64,000 nucleotides of DNA from an uncultured Porphyromonadaceae bacterium (lineage in GTDB: Bacteria; Bacteroidota; Bacteroidia; Bacteroidales; Muribaculaceae), in contig UQGP01000004.1 of NCBI GenBank assembly GCA_900540625.1, forward strand, positions 44,520 to 108,519. Direction: 5' to 3'. The translations under genes and the position numbers were made by a program. The notes beneath the pieces are model-generated. The model made no database searches, had not been told where the DNA came from, and saw only the letters and a list, made by a program, of their open reading frames with translations. Positions 50,458-59,465 of the stretch are shown in pieces; positions within the stretch are counted from its first letter, which is position 1, and every line of letters begins with the position of its first letter.

Positions 50458-52011
50458 ATGAGTAGCCAACTCCAAAAGGTGCAAGAGCTTATCGAGCTAC
50501 GCGCCGAAGCACGCCTCGGTGGCGGCCAAAAACAGATAGACAAACAGCACGAACGCGGCAAATATACAGCCCGCGAGCGTATCGCACAGCTCCTTGACGA
50601 AGGCTCGTTCGAGGAACTCGATATGTTTGTGCGCCATCGTTGCACCAACTTCGGACAAGAAAAGAAATCATTCCTGGGCGACGGCGTCGTAACCGGTTAC
50701 GGCACAATCGACGGCCGTCTGGTATACGTCTTTGCACAGGACTTCACTGTCTTCGGCGGCTCGCTGTCCGAGACTATGGCCCTGAAGATTTGCAAAATCA
50801 TGGATATGGCCATGAAGATGGGTGCCCCCGTTATCGGTCTTAACGACTCGGGCGGTGCACGTATCCAGGAAGGCATCAACGCCCTGGCCGGATATGCCGA
50901 AATCTTCCAGCGCAACATCATGGCTTCCGGTGTCATCCCCCAAATTAGCGCCATCCTCGGCCCCTGCGCCGGCGGTGCCGTATACTCGCCCGCACTCACC
51001 GACTTCACTATCATGGCCAAAGGTATTTCGTACATGTTCCTCACCGGCCCCAAGGTGGTGAAGACCGTCACCGGCGAAGATGTTTCGCAAGAAGACCTCG
51101 GCGGCGCAATGGTGCACTCGCAGAAGAGTGGTGTATGCCACTTCGCAGCTGAAGACGGCGAGGACGCCATCCGCATCATCCGCAAGCTCTTCTCCTACAT
51201 ACCTCAAAACAACCTCGAAGAGGCTCCCTTGGCCGAATGCAACGACCCCATCGACCGCCTCGAAGACAGCCTCAACGAAATTATTCCCGACAGCGCCAAC
51301 CGTCCGTATGACATGTACGAAGTCATCGGTGCCATTGTCGACAACGGTGAATTCCTCGAAGTACAGCGCGACTACGCCAAGAACATCATCGTAGGCTTTG
51401 CACGCTTCAACGGGCAGAGCGTCGGCATAGTAGCCAACCAGCCCAAATACCTTGCCGGCGTGCTTGACTGCAACGCTTCGCGTAAGGGCGCACGCTTTGT
51501 ACGCTTCTGTGATGCCTTCAACATTCCCTTGGTGACACTGGTGGATGTCCCCGGATTCCTCCCCGGCACCGGGCAGGAATATAATGCCGTCATCCTTCAC
51601 GGTGCTAAGCTGCTCTATGCCTATGGCGAGGCTACAGTGCCCAAAGTTACCGTCACCCTGCGTAAGAGCTACGGCGGCAGCCATATTGTGATGTCCTGCA
51701 AGCAACTTCGTGGTGACATGAACTACGCTTGGCCTACAGCCGAAATTGCCGTCATGGGCGGTGCCGGCGCCGTGGAAGTCCTCTATGCAAAGGAAGCCAA
51801 GGCAGCCGAAGATCCCAAGGCCGTACTCGCCGAGAAGGAAGCAGAATACAACAAGTTGTTCTGTAATCCCTACAATGCTGCAAAGTATGGATACATCGAC
51901 GATGTCATCGAGCCGCGTAACACCCGATTCCGTGTCATCCGTGCACTTCAGCAGCTTGCCACCAAGAAAGTCGTCAATCCCGCCAAGAAGCACGGCAACA
52001 TTCCTCTATAA
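50458..52011 (+). CDS. mmdA: Methylmalonyl-CoA decarboxylase alpha subunit (acyl-CoA carboxylase carboxyltransferase)
   Basis: 517 residues with two crotonase-like halves. Oxyanion-hole regions are seen in GAPVIGLNDSGGARIQEG and in the second half (VDVPGFLPGTGQEYNAVI); AEIAVMGGAGAVEVLY is conserved in the family. It moves the carboxyl group from (S)-methylmalonyl-CoA to biotin on the carrier subunit. The sequence could equally be a propionyl-CoA carboxylase beta subunit, but the neighbouring gamma, biotin and membrane beta subunits point to the sodium-pumping decarboxylase. Confidence 0.93.
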   Translation: MSSQLQKVQELIELRAEARLGGGQKQIDKQHERGKYTARERIAQLLDEGSFEELDMFVRHRCTNFGQEKKSFLGDGVVTGYGTIDGRLVYVFAQDFTVFGGSLSETMALKICKIMDMAMKMGAPVIGLNDSGGARIQEGINALAGYAEIFQRNIMASGVIPQISAILGPCAGGAVYSPALTDFTIMAKGISYMFLTGPKVVKTVTGEDVSQEDLGGAMVHSQKSGVCHFAAEDGEDAIRIIRKLFSYIPQNNLEEAPLAECNDPIDRLEDSLNEIIPDSANRPYDMYEVIGAIVDNGEFLEVQRDYAKNIIVGFARFNGQSVGIVANQPKYLAGVLDCNASRKGARFVRFCDAFNIPLVTLVDVPGFLPGTGQEYNAVILHGAKLLYAYGEATVPKVTVTLRKSYGGSHIVMSCKQLRGDMNYAWPTAEIAVMGGAGAVEVLYAKEAKAAEDPKAVLAEKEAEYNKLFCNPYNAAKYGYIDDVIEPRNTRFRVIRALQQLATKKVVNPAKKHGNIPL

Positions 52012-52041
52012 CCCACCCAGACAATACAGAAGACAACGCAC

Positions 52042-52944
52042 ATGAAACGTTCGATAACACTGTTGGTGATAGTGCTGGTGGCTGCAATGGCTGTGGCGAC
52101 ACAGGCCCAGGATCGCAAGTCCTTGCGTATCAACGAGGTCATGATCGTCAACGACACCTCCATTGTTGACGATTACGGCGAACACCATGCTTGGATAGAG
52201 CTGTTCAACGCCAACTTCGCACCACTGGAGATATCCAGCATGTATCTCACCAACGATAAAAACAATCCCACAAAATATCCCATACCCTTAGGAGATGTCA
52301 AAACTCGCATTTCCAAGCGCCAGCATGTCGTATTTTGGGCCGATAACAATCCCAATAAGGGAACTTTCCATACGAGTTTCACTCTCGTACAAGGACAGGA
52401 CAATTGGATTGGACTGTATGATAGCGACCGCAAGACCCTTGTTGACTCGGTGACCATTCCCGCCGGTCTTTTGGCCGGATATTCGTATGCCCGCAGTGAA
52501 GATGGTGCAGGCGTATGGCAAGTGCGTGACGGTGGCCCCGATGACTATATCACGCCTTCGAGCGCCAACGTCATCAAAGACAAGAATCCCAAAGTCGAAA
52601 TGTTCGCCGAAAAAGATGGCTTCGGCTTCCTGATGACAATTATGGCCATGGGCATCGTGTTCATAGCCCTGTTTGTGCTCAGCCTCTGCTTTGTAGGTAT
52701 AGGCACCATCAGCAAATACCTTGCACGCAGCAAGAAAGCACGCGCCAAGGGTGTCGAAGTAGTCGAAATCGACCGCAAGGACCTTGACAGCGGCGAAGCC
52801 ATCGCAGCCATAGTTATGGCCCTGCACGAACACCTTGACGTGCACGACAAGGAAAGCACCATCCTCACCATCAATAAGGTCAAACGCGCCTATTCGCCCT
52901 GGAGCTCGAAGATCTACGGCCTGCGCGAATACCCCCACAAATAA
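52042..52944 (+). CDS. Lamin-tail domain/OadG gamma subunit fusion
   Basis: 300 residues. A signal peptide (to about residue 22) is followed by a lamin-tail-like beta domain (residues about 25-165; INEVMIVND, HHAWIELFNANFAPLEIS, ISKRQHVVFWADN), which would lie in the periplasm. A single membrane helix (FLMTIMAMGIVFIALFVLSL, near 200) and a cytoplasmic tail resemble the OadG gamma subunit of sodium-pumping decarboxylases. Known OadG subunits are far shorter (about 80-130 residues), so the extracytoplasmic domain is an addition. The gene sits between the alpha and biotin carrier subunits, so it belongs to the complex. Confidence 0.82.
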   Translation: MKRSITLLVIVLVAAMAVATQAQDRKSLRINEVMIVNDTSIVDDYGEHHAWIELFNANFAPLEISSMYLTNDKNNPTKYPIPLGDVKTRISKRQHVVFWADNNPNKGTFHTSFTLVQGQDNWIGLYDSDRKTLVDSVTIPAGLLAGYSYARSEDGAGVWQVRDGGPDDYITPSSANVIKDKNPKVEMFAEKDGFGFLMTIMAMGIVFIALFVLSLCFVGIGTISKYLARSKKARAKGVEVVEIDRKDLDSGEAIAAIVMALHEHLDVHDKESTILTINKVKRAYSPWSSKIYGLREYPHK

Positions 52945-52977
52945 CCCGGAACACAACCAAACATACTGTACGAAACA

Positions 52978-53409
52978 ATGAAAGAATACAAGTATAAAAT
53001 CAACGGCAGCACATATAATGTTGCCATCGGCGACATCGAAGGCAATATTGCGCAAGTCGAGGTCAACGGCACCCCCTACAAGGTAGAGTTTGATAAGGCT
53101 CCCGAAACCAAGGCGGTCGTTGCACCCCGTCCCACAGCCGCACCCCGTACCGCCACGGGCGAAAAAGTGATTAAAGCCGCTCCGGCTGCCACGGGCAAGT
53201 ACACTGTCAAGTCACCCCTGCCCGGCGTCATCATGAGCATCCTCGTTAAGGTAGGTGATACTGTCAAAGCTTCCGACACCGTCATTTCCCTCGAAGCCAT
53301 GAAGATGGAGAACGCTATCCATGCCGGACGCGACGGCAAGGTTACTTCCATCGATGTCAATGTAGGCGACAGTGTACTCGAAGGTCACACATTGGTCACC
53401 ATCGAGTAA
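52978..53409 (+). CDS. mmdC: Biotin carboxyl carrier subunit of the decarboxylase
   Basis: 143 residues. The biotinyl domain (about 75-143) carries the biotinylation lysine K109 in EAMKMENAI. It is joined to an N-terminal segment (YKYKINGSTYNVAIGDI) by an alanine/proline-rich linker. Biotin shuttles the carboxyl group from the alpha subunit to the membrane beta subunit. Confidence 0.94.
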   Translation: MKEYKYKINGSTYNVAIGDIEGNIAQVEVNGTPYKVEFDKAPETKAVVAPRPTAAPRTATGEKVIKAAPAATGKYTVKSPLPGVIMSILVKVGDTVKASDTVISLEAMKMENAIHAGRDGKVTSIDVNVGDSVLEGHTLVTIE

Positions 53410-53462
53410 TCGACAGAAAGGTTTAATACGCACTCAACAACATTCATTACAATTTCTGAAAA

Positions 53463-54617
53463 ATGTTCGGTGACTTTCTGTCCAACAACCTGAGCCAGTT
53501 CTGGGAACTGACAGGTTTTGCCAATGCCGAAATTGGCAACTTTGTCATGCTTGCCGTCGGACTGTTCTTTATATGGCTTGCCATCAAGAAGAACTTCGAG
53601 CCCCTGCTGCTCGTGCCCATAGGCTTCGGCATACTTATAGGTAACATCCCCTTCAACACCGGCGCCGGCCTCGAAATCGGCATCTATGAAGAAGGGTCCG
53701 TACTCAATATCTTGTACAACGGCGTAAAAGCCGGCTGGTATCCCCCGCTGATTTTCCTCGGCATCGGTGCCATGACCGACTTCTCCGCACTTATCGCCAA
53801 CCCCAAGCTGATGCTTATCGGTGCCGCTGCCCAGTTCGGTATCTTCGGTGCCTATATGGTAGCCCTTGCTTTGGGATTTGCGCCTGATCAGGCCGGAGCC
53901 ATCGCCATCATTGGCGGCGCCGACGGCCCCACGGCCATATTCCTGTCCAGCAAACTTGCCCCCAACCTGATGGGAGCTATTGCCGTATCGGCATACTCGT
54001 ACATGGCACTTGTGCCGGTAATACAGCCGCCGTTGATGCGCTTATTCACCACCAAGAAAGAGCGCCTCATCCGCATGAAGCCCGCGCGTGCCGTCTCGCA
54101 GAACGAGAAGATTATCTTCCCTATCGTGGGAATGCTTCTGACCTGCTTCGTTGTGCCCTCCGCACTTCCCCTGTTGGGAATGCTCTTCTTCGGTAACCTG
54201 CTGCGCGAATGCGGTGTCACCACACGCCTGGCCAAGACTGCCAGCAACGCCATGACTGACATCGTGACAATTCTGCTCGGTATGACCGTGGGCGCCTCCA
54301 CTCAGGCTTCGCAATTTCTCACCATCGAAACTGTGGGCATCTTCTTCCTCGGTTTTATGGCCTTTGTCATTGCCAGCTCCAGCGGCGTGCTCTTTGTCAA
54401 GCTTTTCAATATCTTCCTTCCCAAGAGCAAGAAAATCAATCCCCTTATCGGCAATGCCGGCGTGAGCGCCGTGCCTATGAGTGCTCGTATTTCCAATAAC
54501 CTCGGTTTGGAATACGACCCGCAGAACTATCTGCTGATGCACGCTATGGGTCCCAACGTTGCCGGTGTAATCGGTTCGGCTGTAGCCGCCGGTGTCCTCC
54601 TGGGCTTCCTCGCCTGA
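53463..54617 (+). CDS. mmdB: Sodium ion-translocating decarboxylase beta subunit
   Basis: 384 residues and about ten membrane helices. Conserved sodium-path segments are present: GIGAMTDFSALIANPK, IIGGADGPTAIFLSSK and HAMGPNVAGVIGSAVAAG. Decarboxylation of carboxybiotin here drives Na+ export, so energy is conserved when succinate is converted to propionate. Last gene of the cluster; a terminator follows. Confidence 0.95.
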   Translation: MFGDFLSNNLSQFWELTGFANAEIGNFVMLAVGLFFIWLAIKKNFEPLLLVPIGFGILIGNIPFNTGAGLEIGIYEEGSVLNILYNGVKAGWYPPLIFLGIGAMTDFSALIANPKLMLIGAAAQFGIFGAYMVALALGFAPDQAGAIAIIGGADGPTAIFLSSKLAPNLMGAIAVSAYSYMALVPVIQPPLMRLFTTKKERLIRMKPARAVSQNEKIIFPIVGMLLTCFVVPSALPLLGMLFFGNLLRECGVTTRLAKTASNAMTDIVTILLGMTVGASTQASQFLTIETVGIFFLGFMAFVIASSSGVLFVKLFNIFLPKSKKINPLIGNAGVSAVPMSARISNNLGLEYDPQNYLLMHAMGPNVAGVIGSAVAAGVLLGFLA

Positions 54618-54643
54618 TATTAGACGAATACACTTCTATATGC

Positions 54644-54685
54644 CACGCCGTGCTCGCGCGAAACCGGGCACGGCGTGCTGTATTT
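54644..54685 (+). terminator. Terminator of the decarboxylase operon
   Basis: cacgccgtgc and gcacggcgtg form a perfect 10-bp stem, followed by ctgtatttgt. Confidence 0.7.
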
Positions 54686-54829
54686 GTCGGCATATCAATG
54701 CTGTAATTGCAGCCGAATTTCGAGACTGAACCTTGCAACTAAAGGGTCGAGGCAAGCTGTTGTGCCTTGTCGAATGTTTCGCTTTCAGGTCCTGTCGCAA
54801 AATTTAACAGGTATAAAAGGCGTTAGTCT

Positions 54830-54860
54830 TTGGCTCTTTGCTGAAAAATCCCTAACTTTG
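54830..54860 (+). promoter_or_regulatory. hpt promoter
   Basis: TTG (54830-54832), 20 nt, TAACTTTG (54853-54860): a full consensus match. The hpt start codon is 34 bp downstream. Confidence 0.7.
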
Positions 54861-54893
54861 TCCAAATTTTATTTATACGCTCACGCATCATCT

Positions 54894-55442
54894 ATGAACG
54901 AAGTGACATATCAGGGGCTGACATTCGAGCCCTACATCACCAGAGACCGAATCTCCGCCCGAATACAAGAGCTGGGAAAGGATATAACGCGCGATTGCGC
55001 AGGAAAAACGCCCTTGTTCGTCTGTGTACTGAACGGGGCTTTTCCTTTTGCCAGCGACCTTTTCCGAGCCTTTGAGGGCGATGCCGAGATAGGCTTTATC
55101 CGTTTGCAAAGCTATAGCGGCACGTCCAGCACCGGAACGGTCAAGGAGGTTTTGGGCCTTTGCGAAGATATCAAAGGTCGGACGGTGATTATAGTGGAAG
55201 ATATCGTCGATACCGGTAACACTATATATAAACTTGTCAAGGACTTGCGCGCACACGAGCCGGCAGAAATCAAGGTGGCCACGCTGTTGTTCAAGCCTGA
55301 TGCGCTCGAGCGTGACGTGCATCCAGACTACATAGGATTCTCGATACCCAAGAAGTTTATCATAGGCTTCGGACTGGACCTTGACGGACTTGCACGCAAC
55401 CTTCAGGATATTTATGTGCTGAAGAGCAAGTTCGCTGACTGA
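54894..55442 (+). CDS. hpt: Hypoxanthine phosphoribosyltransferase
   Basis: 182 residues from ATG 54894 (MNEVTYQGLTFEPYITRDR); the longer open frame from 54675 includes the promoter and is rejected. The PRPP-binding loop VIIVEDIVDTGNTIYKL (near residue 100) and an N-terminal VLNGAFPFASDL are diagnostic. It salvages hypoxanthine and perhaps guanine to IMP or GMP. The adk gene follows after 90 bp. Confidence 0.93.
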   Translation: MNEVTYQGLTFEPYITRDRISARIQELGKDITRDCAGKTPLFVCVLNGAFPFASDLFRAFEGDAEIGFIRLQSYSGTSSTGTVKEVLGLCEDIKGRTVIIVEDIVDTGNTIYKLVKDLRAHEPAEIKVATLLFKPDALERDVHPDYIGFSIPKKFIIGFGLDLDGLARNLQDIYVLKSKFAD

Positions 55443-55532
55443 AAACGGCTCCACGAAGGAGCTTTCACTCGACCGTGCGGCAACGTAAGAGCTCCATACG
55501 CCGCGGGTCGCAAAAACTATGCTTAATCGACA

Positions 55533-56108
55533 ATGCTAAATCTTGTAATTTTCGGGGCGCCCGGCAGCGGAAAGGGTACCCAAAGCGAAAAACTCATAGA
55601 CCGCTACCACTTGCATCACATTTCGACGGGCGAGGTCCTTCGCGACCATATCGCACGCGGCACCGAATTGGGCCGTACCGCAGACGCCTACATTTCGCAG
55701 GGCCAACTTATTCCGGACGAACTGATGCTGCGTGTGCTTGAACACGAACTGGACAACAATCCCGATGAGACAGCCGAAGGCGTCATCTTTGACGGTTTTC
55801 CGCGCACGATACCTCAGGCACAAGCCCTCAAAGAAATGATGAAGCGTCGCGGTCAGAAAATACATGCAGTCATAGGACTTGAAGTACCCGAAAATCAGCT
55901 GATGGATCGTATGGTGCTTAGAGGCAAGGAATCGGGTCGTAGCGATGACAATCCCGAGACGATACGCAAGCGCTTGGCCGTATACCACAAGCAGACGCAA
56001 CCTTTGCGCGACTACTATGTCGGAGAGGGTATGTATCTGCCCATAAAGGGCGACGGCAGCGTCGATCAAGTCTTTGAGCGCGTAATTGACGCTCTTGATA
56101 AGAATTAA
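55533..56108 (+). CDS. adk: Adenylate kinase
   Basis: 191 residues. The P-loop GAPGSGKGTQSEKL is at residues 7-20, with FDGFPRT and a short LID segment (LRGKESGRSDDNPETIRKRL) in place of the long zinc-binding LID. It equilibrates AMP, ADP and ATP. The short LID is usual in Bacteroidetes. Probably transcribed with hpt. Confidence 0.96.
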   Translation: MLNLVIFGAPGSGKGTQSEKLIDRYHLHHISTGEVLRDHIARGTELGRTADAYISQGQLIPDELMLRVLEHELDNNPDETAEGVIFDGFPRTIPQAQALKEMMKRRGQKIHAVIGLEVPENQLMDRMVLRGKESGRSDDNPETIRKRLAVYHKQTQPLRDYYVGEGMYLPIKGDGSVDQVFERVIDALDKN

Positions 56109-56182
56109 TTCCGAATTATTGCGGCAACCGAGCCTATTCGGTATCGGCTGCCGCATCATCATATTACCCCAAAACGCATACC

Positions 56183-57895
56183 ATGCGAAGCGATACACAA
56201 GATACAGCCTCTATGCATTTTGACAATGTCATAGAATTATATCAGAATGCTTGGCGAGACAACTTCGAATTGCCGGCATTGACAGACTACGGCGACAGTC
56301 GCGGTGCGCTCACTTATGGAGATATGGCGGCACAGATAGCACGGCTTCACCTGTTGATGAAACACATCGGGATACGCCGTGGCGACAAAATCGCACTGGT
56401 AGGACGCAACAGCGCGTCCTGGGTCGTAGTATTTATGGCTGCTGTGACTTACGGCGCCACCATAGTGCCTATTCTGCACGACTTTTCGCATGATGACATA
56501 CAGCATATCGTTACACACTCCGAGTCGCGAATGCTTTTTGCCGCCGAGGGTATATACAAGCATCTGGATTTTGCCGCCATGCCGGGATTGTGTTCCGTTT
56601 TTCTGCTGGAAGGATATCGTCTTGCCGATAGCCGTAAGATAGACGGATACGCAGATGCCTCCGAGGCAGCCGCGGCATTGGGCTCCGAATTCGAGAAGGA
56701 ATATCACGGCACTTTCGGTCCGCAAGACATCAAGTACGACCTCTCCATACCGGCCGACCATACTGCAATCATCAATTATACTTCCGGAACGACCGGTTTC
56801 AGCAAGGGTGTGATGCTTTCGCTGGACAATCTGGCGGGCAATCTGGCCTACGGAGTGCGTTCCAAGTTGCATTATCGCAATTCGCGCGCGTTGTCGTTCC
56901 TGCCGTTGGCGCACGCCTACGGATGTGCCTTCGATATGGTCGTACCTTTGGCCGTCGGCACTCATGTGACCTTGGTGGGCAAGACGCCGTCGCCGCGCAT
57001 ATTGCTGCAAGCCTTTGCGGAAGTACGACCGTCACTAATATTGTGCGTACCGCTTATTCTCGAAAAGATTTATAAGCGTATGCTTGTCCCCGTGCTACAG
57101 AAGAAGCATATTCGCGCGGCATTAGCCGTACCCGGATTGCGTCTGGCTATATATCGATTGATACGCCAACGTCTGGTTAAGGCTTTCGGCGGCGAATTCG
57201 AGGAGGTTATTGTCGGCGGCGCGCCCATCAGCCGCGAGGTCGAGGCCTTTTTGCACCGCATACGCTTCCCGTTCACAGTCGGCTATGGTATGACCGAATG
57301 TGCCCCGCTGATTTCGCACACGCCGTGGCGGCGTTTCAGCCCGGCGTCCAGCGGCCATGTCCTTGACGGCATTATGGAAGTAGCTATCAGCAGCGAAGAT
57401 CCGGAGAATATACCCGGCGAGATACTTGTGCGCGGACGCAATGTCATGCAGGGCTACTACAAAGAGCCCGGCTTGACTGCAGATGCCATCAGCGAAGACG
57501 GATGGCTGCACACCGGCGATATGGGTACAGTAGACCACGATGGCGGCACTATCCGTATCTGCGGACGTTACAAGACTATGATACTCGGTCCCAGCGGCCA
57601 AAACATATATCCCGAGGCTATAGAAGACCGCGTCAATGCGTTGCCTTATGTTCTCGAAAGCCTCGTAGTCGAGCGCGACGGACACTTGCAAGTATTGGTG
57701 GTGCCCGATTCGGAAGCTCTTGAGCGCGACAGCATCATGGAAGAAGACGAGCGGTTCAAGCTGTTTGATGCCGCGCGTGTCAAGCTCAACGGGACATTGG
57801 CACCTTTCGAGCGCATAGACTCGGTGGTCATTATGCCGGAAGAGTTCGAAAAGACGCCCAAGCGCTCAATCAAGCGTTACCTATATACGGCCTAA
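56183..57895 (+). CDS. AMP-binding acyl-CoA (or acyl-ACP) synthetase
   Basis: 570 residues of the adenylate-forming family. Motifs: the phosphate loop IINYTSGTTGFSKGVML, GYGMTECAPLIS, GWLHTGDMGTVD and the hinge ICGRYKTMILGPSGQNI. The C-terminal lysine region (EKTPKRSIKRYLY) is present. The family activates long-chain fatty acids as acyl-AMP before thioester formation; the exact acid and whether the acceptor is CoA or ACP are not determined. Start at ATG 56183; an in-frame ATG at 56213 is an alternative. Confidence 0.85.
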   Translation: MRSDTQDTASMHFDNVIELYQNAWRDNFELPALTDYGDSRGALTYGDMAAQIARLHLLMKHIGIRRGDKIALVGRNSASWVVVFMAAVTYGATIVPILHDFSHDDIQHIVTHSESRMLFAAEGIYKHLDFAAMPGLCSVFLLEGYRLADSRKIDGYADASEAAAALGSEFEKEYHGTFGPQDIKYDLSIPADHTAIINYTSGTTGFSKGVMLSLDNLAGNLAYGVRSKLHYRNSRALSFLPLAHAYGCAFDMVVPLAVGTHVTLVGKTPSPRILLQAFAEVRPSLILCVPLILEKIYKRMLVPVLQKKHIRAALAVPGLRLAIYRLIRQRLVKAFGGEFEEVIVGGAPISREVEAFLHRIRFPFTVGYGMTECAPLISHTPWRRFSPASSGHVLDGIMEVAISSEDPENIPGEILVRGRNVMQGYYKEPGLTADAISEDGWLHTGDMGTVDHDGGTIRICGRYKTMILGPSGQNIYPEAIEDRVNALPYVLESLVVERDGHLQVLVVPDSEALERDSIMEEDERFKLFDAARVKLNGTLAPFERIDSVVIMPEEFEKTPKRSIKRYLYTA

Positions 57896-57935
57896 CCGAG
57901 ATGCACCGTATCGGTGTATCACTATATAATACAGC

Positions 57936-59399
57936 ATGAACAAGTTTCTTCTGATTGCAGCCACAGCCATTATGGCGGGACAAGTCGCCATGGCACAAGA
58001 TGTTCCAATGTTGCGTATAGTCGAGTCACCACGAGACACCGTAACTCGTGCTACGGCCGAAATAGTCGGTGCCACCGAGCCCGGGACGGCCGTAACGGTC
58101 AACGGCCTTGCCGTAAAAGTATACAAGACCGGTACCTTTGCAACCACCGTGGACCTTGCATCCGGGGCAAACGACATCCGCGTGGACGCTGTAGCATCTA
58201 ACGGAGCTACAGTGACACGGACGCTGCAATGCTTCCGTGCCGACAGACACTTGGCTGTGCCGTTGACCACGGAGGAAGAATCCCCGGTAATGATGTATGC
58301 CTCGCCTCGCCAAGTGGTGACCATTGAGGGCGCATACCTGCAATATGGAAACGGCGATGACCGTCTCGGCGGCTCGAAGATGGGATTTATAGACCCGGAG
58401 ATTGTTCTAGAGGCCATAGGCACTAAGGGCAGTTTGTACTGTGTGCGTTTGGCTTCTGACCGCATTGCATATATACCCAAGCGATTGACCCGCCCGGCAG
58501 ACATGGCAACGCCTACCGGTGTCGTTAATACCGAATCGTGGAGCATTGTCAACACCGGACGTACGGATGATGTAACCATTGGCTTGCCGAGGCGTTTGGC
58601 CTACCGGTATAGTACGGAGAGTTCCCCATCGGCTATTGTCGTTGATATCTTTGGTGCCACGGACAATTCCAACTGGATAACGCAGCGCACGCTTGACCTC
58701 GGAATCATAGATCATACCGACTTCCGTCAAGTAGGAGAAGACACGTATCGGGTATATATATATCTGAAGACTTCGCATGTGTGGGGGTACACAGTAGGAT
58801 ATGACGGCATCGGCAGCACCTTGCGTATTAGTGTGCGTCATCGTCCGGAGCTGACACTCAAGGGAATGACCATAGGGCTGGATGCCGGACATGGCGGCGA
58901 GAATCCGGGCGCTATTTCTCCGTCAGGGTTGCTCGAAAAAGATGTAAACCTCGATATTGTTATGCGTGTGCGCGACTTACTGCATAAGCGCGGGGCAAGC
59001 ACCGTCTTGACTCGTTACGAAGATGACGGACCATCGATGTCGCGTCGCAAGCAGATATGGCGCGAAGGCAATGTCGATATAGCAGTGAGCGTGCACAACA
59101 ATGCCGCCGGAAGCTATAAGGTCACCGGAACGGCGGTGCTGTACAAGCACTCCTTTGATCGCGACTTGGCAATGTGCGTTGCCCGGCGATTGGTGCAGAC
59201 GGGGCTTGACCTCTTCGGCGTCGTCGGCAATTTCAACTTCTCGCTTAATGGCCCCACCTTCTGTCCCAATGTCCTTGTCGAGGGAATGTTTATGTCTTCG
59301 CCCGAGGACGAGCAACGCTTGGCTGATCCGTCATTCCGTCAGCAGGTTGCCGAAAAAATAGTTCAGGGACTTGAAGACTATCTCCGTCAGTGCAAATGA
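57936..59399 (+). CDS. N-acetylmuramoyl-L-alanine amidase (Amidase_3), exported
   Basis: 487 residues. A signal peptide (cleavage near VAMAQD) is followed by about 280 residues of beta-rich modules that may bind the cell wall, then the Amidase_3 domain (about 305-487). The zinc site is visible: GLDAGHGGENPGA (His), LLEKDVNLD (Glu), VSVHNNA (His), and the catalytic Glu in VLVEGMFMS. It cleaves the bond between muramic acid and the stem peptide, typically during daughter-cell separation. It lies 40 bp after the acyl-CoA synthetase gene. Confidence 0.9.
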   Translation: MNKFLLIAATAIMAGQVAMAQDVPMLRIVESPRDTVTRATAEIVGATEPGTAVTVNGLAVKVYKTGTFATTVDLASGANDIRVDAVASNGATVTRTLQCFRADRHLAVPLTTEEESPVMMYASPRQVVTIEGAYLQYGNGDDRLGGSKMGFIDPEIVLEAIGTKGSLYCVRLASDRIAYIPKRLTRPADMATPTGVVNTESWSIVNTGRTDDVTIGLPRRLAYRYSTESSPSAIVVDIFGATDNSNWITQRTLDLGIIDHTDFRQVGEDTYRVYIYLKTSHVWGYTVGYDGIGSTLRISVRHRPELTLKGMTIGLDAGHGGENPGAISPSGLLEKDVNLDIVMRVRDLLHKRGASTVLTRYEDDGPSMSRRKQIWREGNVDIAVSVHNNAAGSYKVTGTAVLYKHSFDRDLAMCVARRLVQTGLDLFGVVGNFNFSLNGPTFCPNVLVEGMFMSSPEDEQRLADPSFRQQVAEKIVQGLEDYLRQCK

Positions 59400-59421
59400 T
59401 AGATATATGCATCTGATTTAG

Positions 59422-59429
59422 TATCTTTG
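59422..59429 (+). promoter_or_regulatory. Promoter -7 element of the yitT gene
   Basis: TATCTTTG fits TAnnTTTG, 36 bp before the start codon. No clear -33. Confidence 0.5.
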
Positions 59430-59465
59430 TAAACTCGAAAAACGTTAAAAAAACCGCAGACCGCT

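Noticed and set aside
50668..51993. Long antisense open frame (441 codons) opposite the decarboxylase alpha subunit
   Set aside because: It is a mirror of strong coding sequence in a GC-rich codon context, shows no family motif, and has no promoter of its own.
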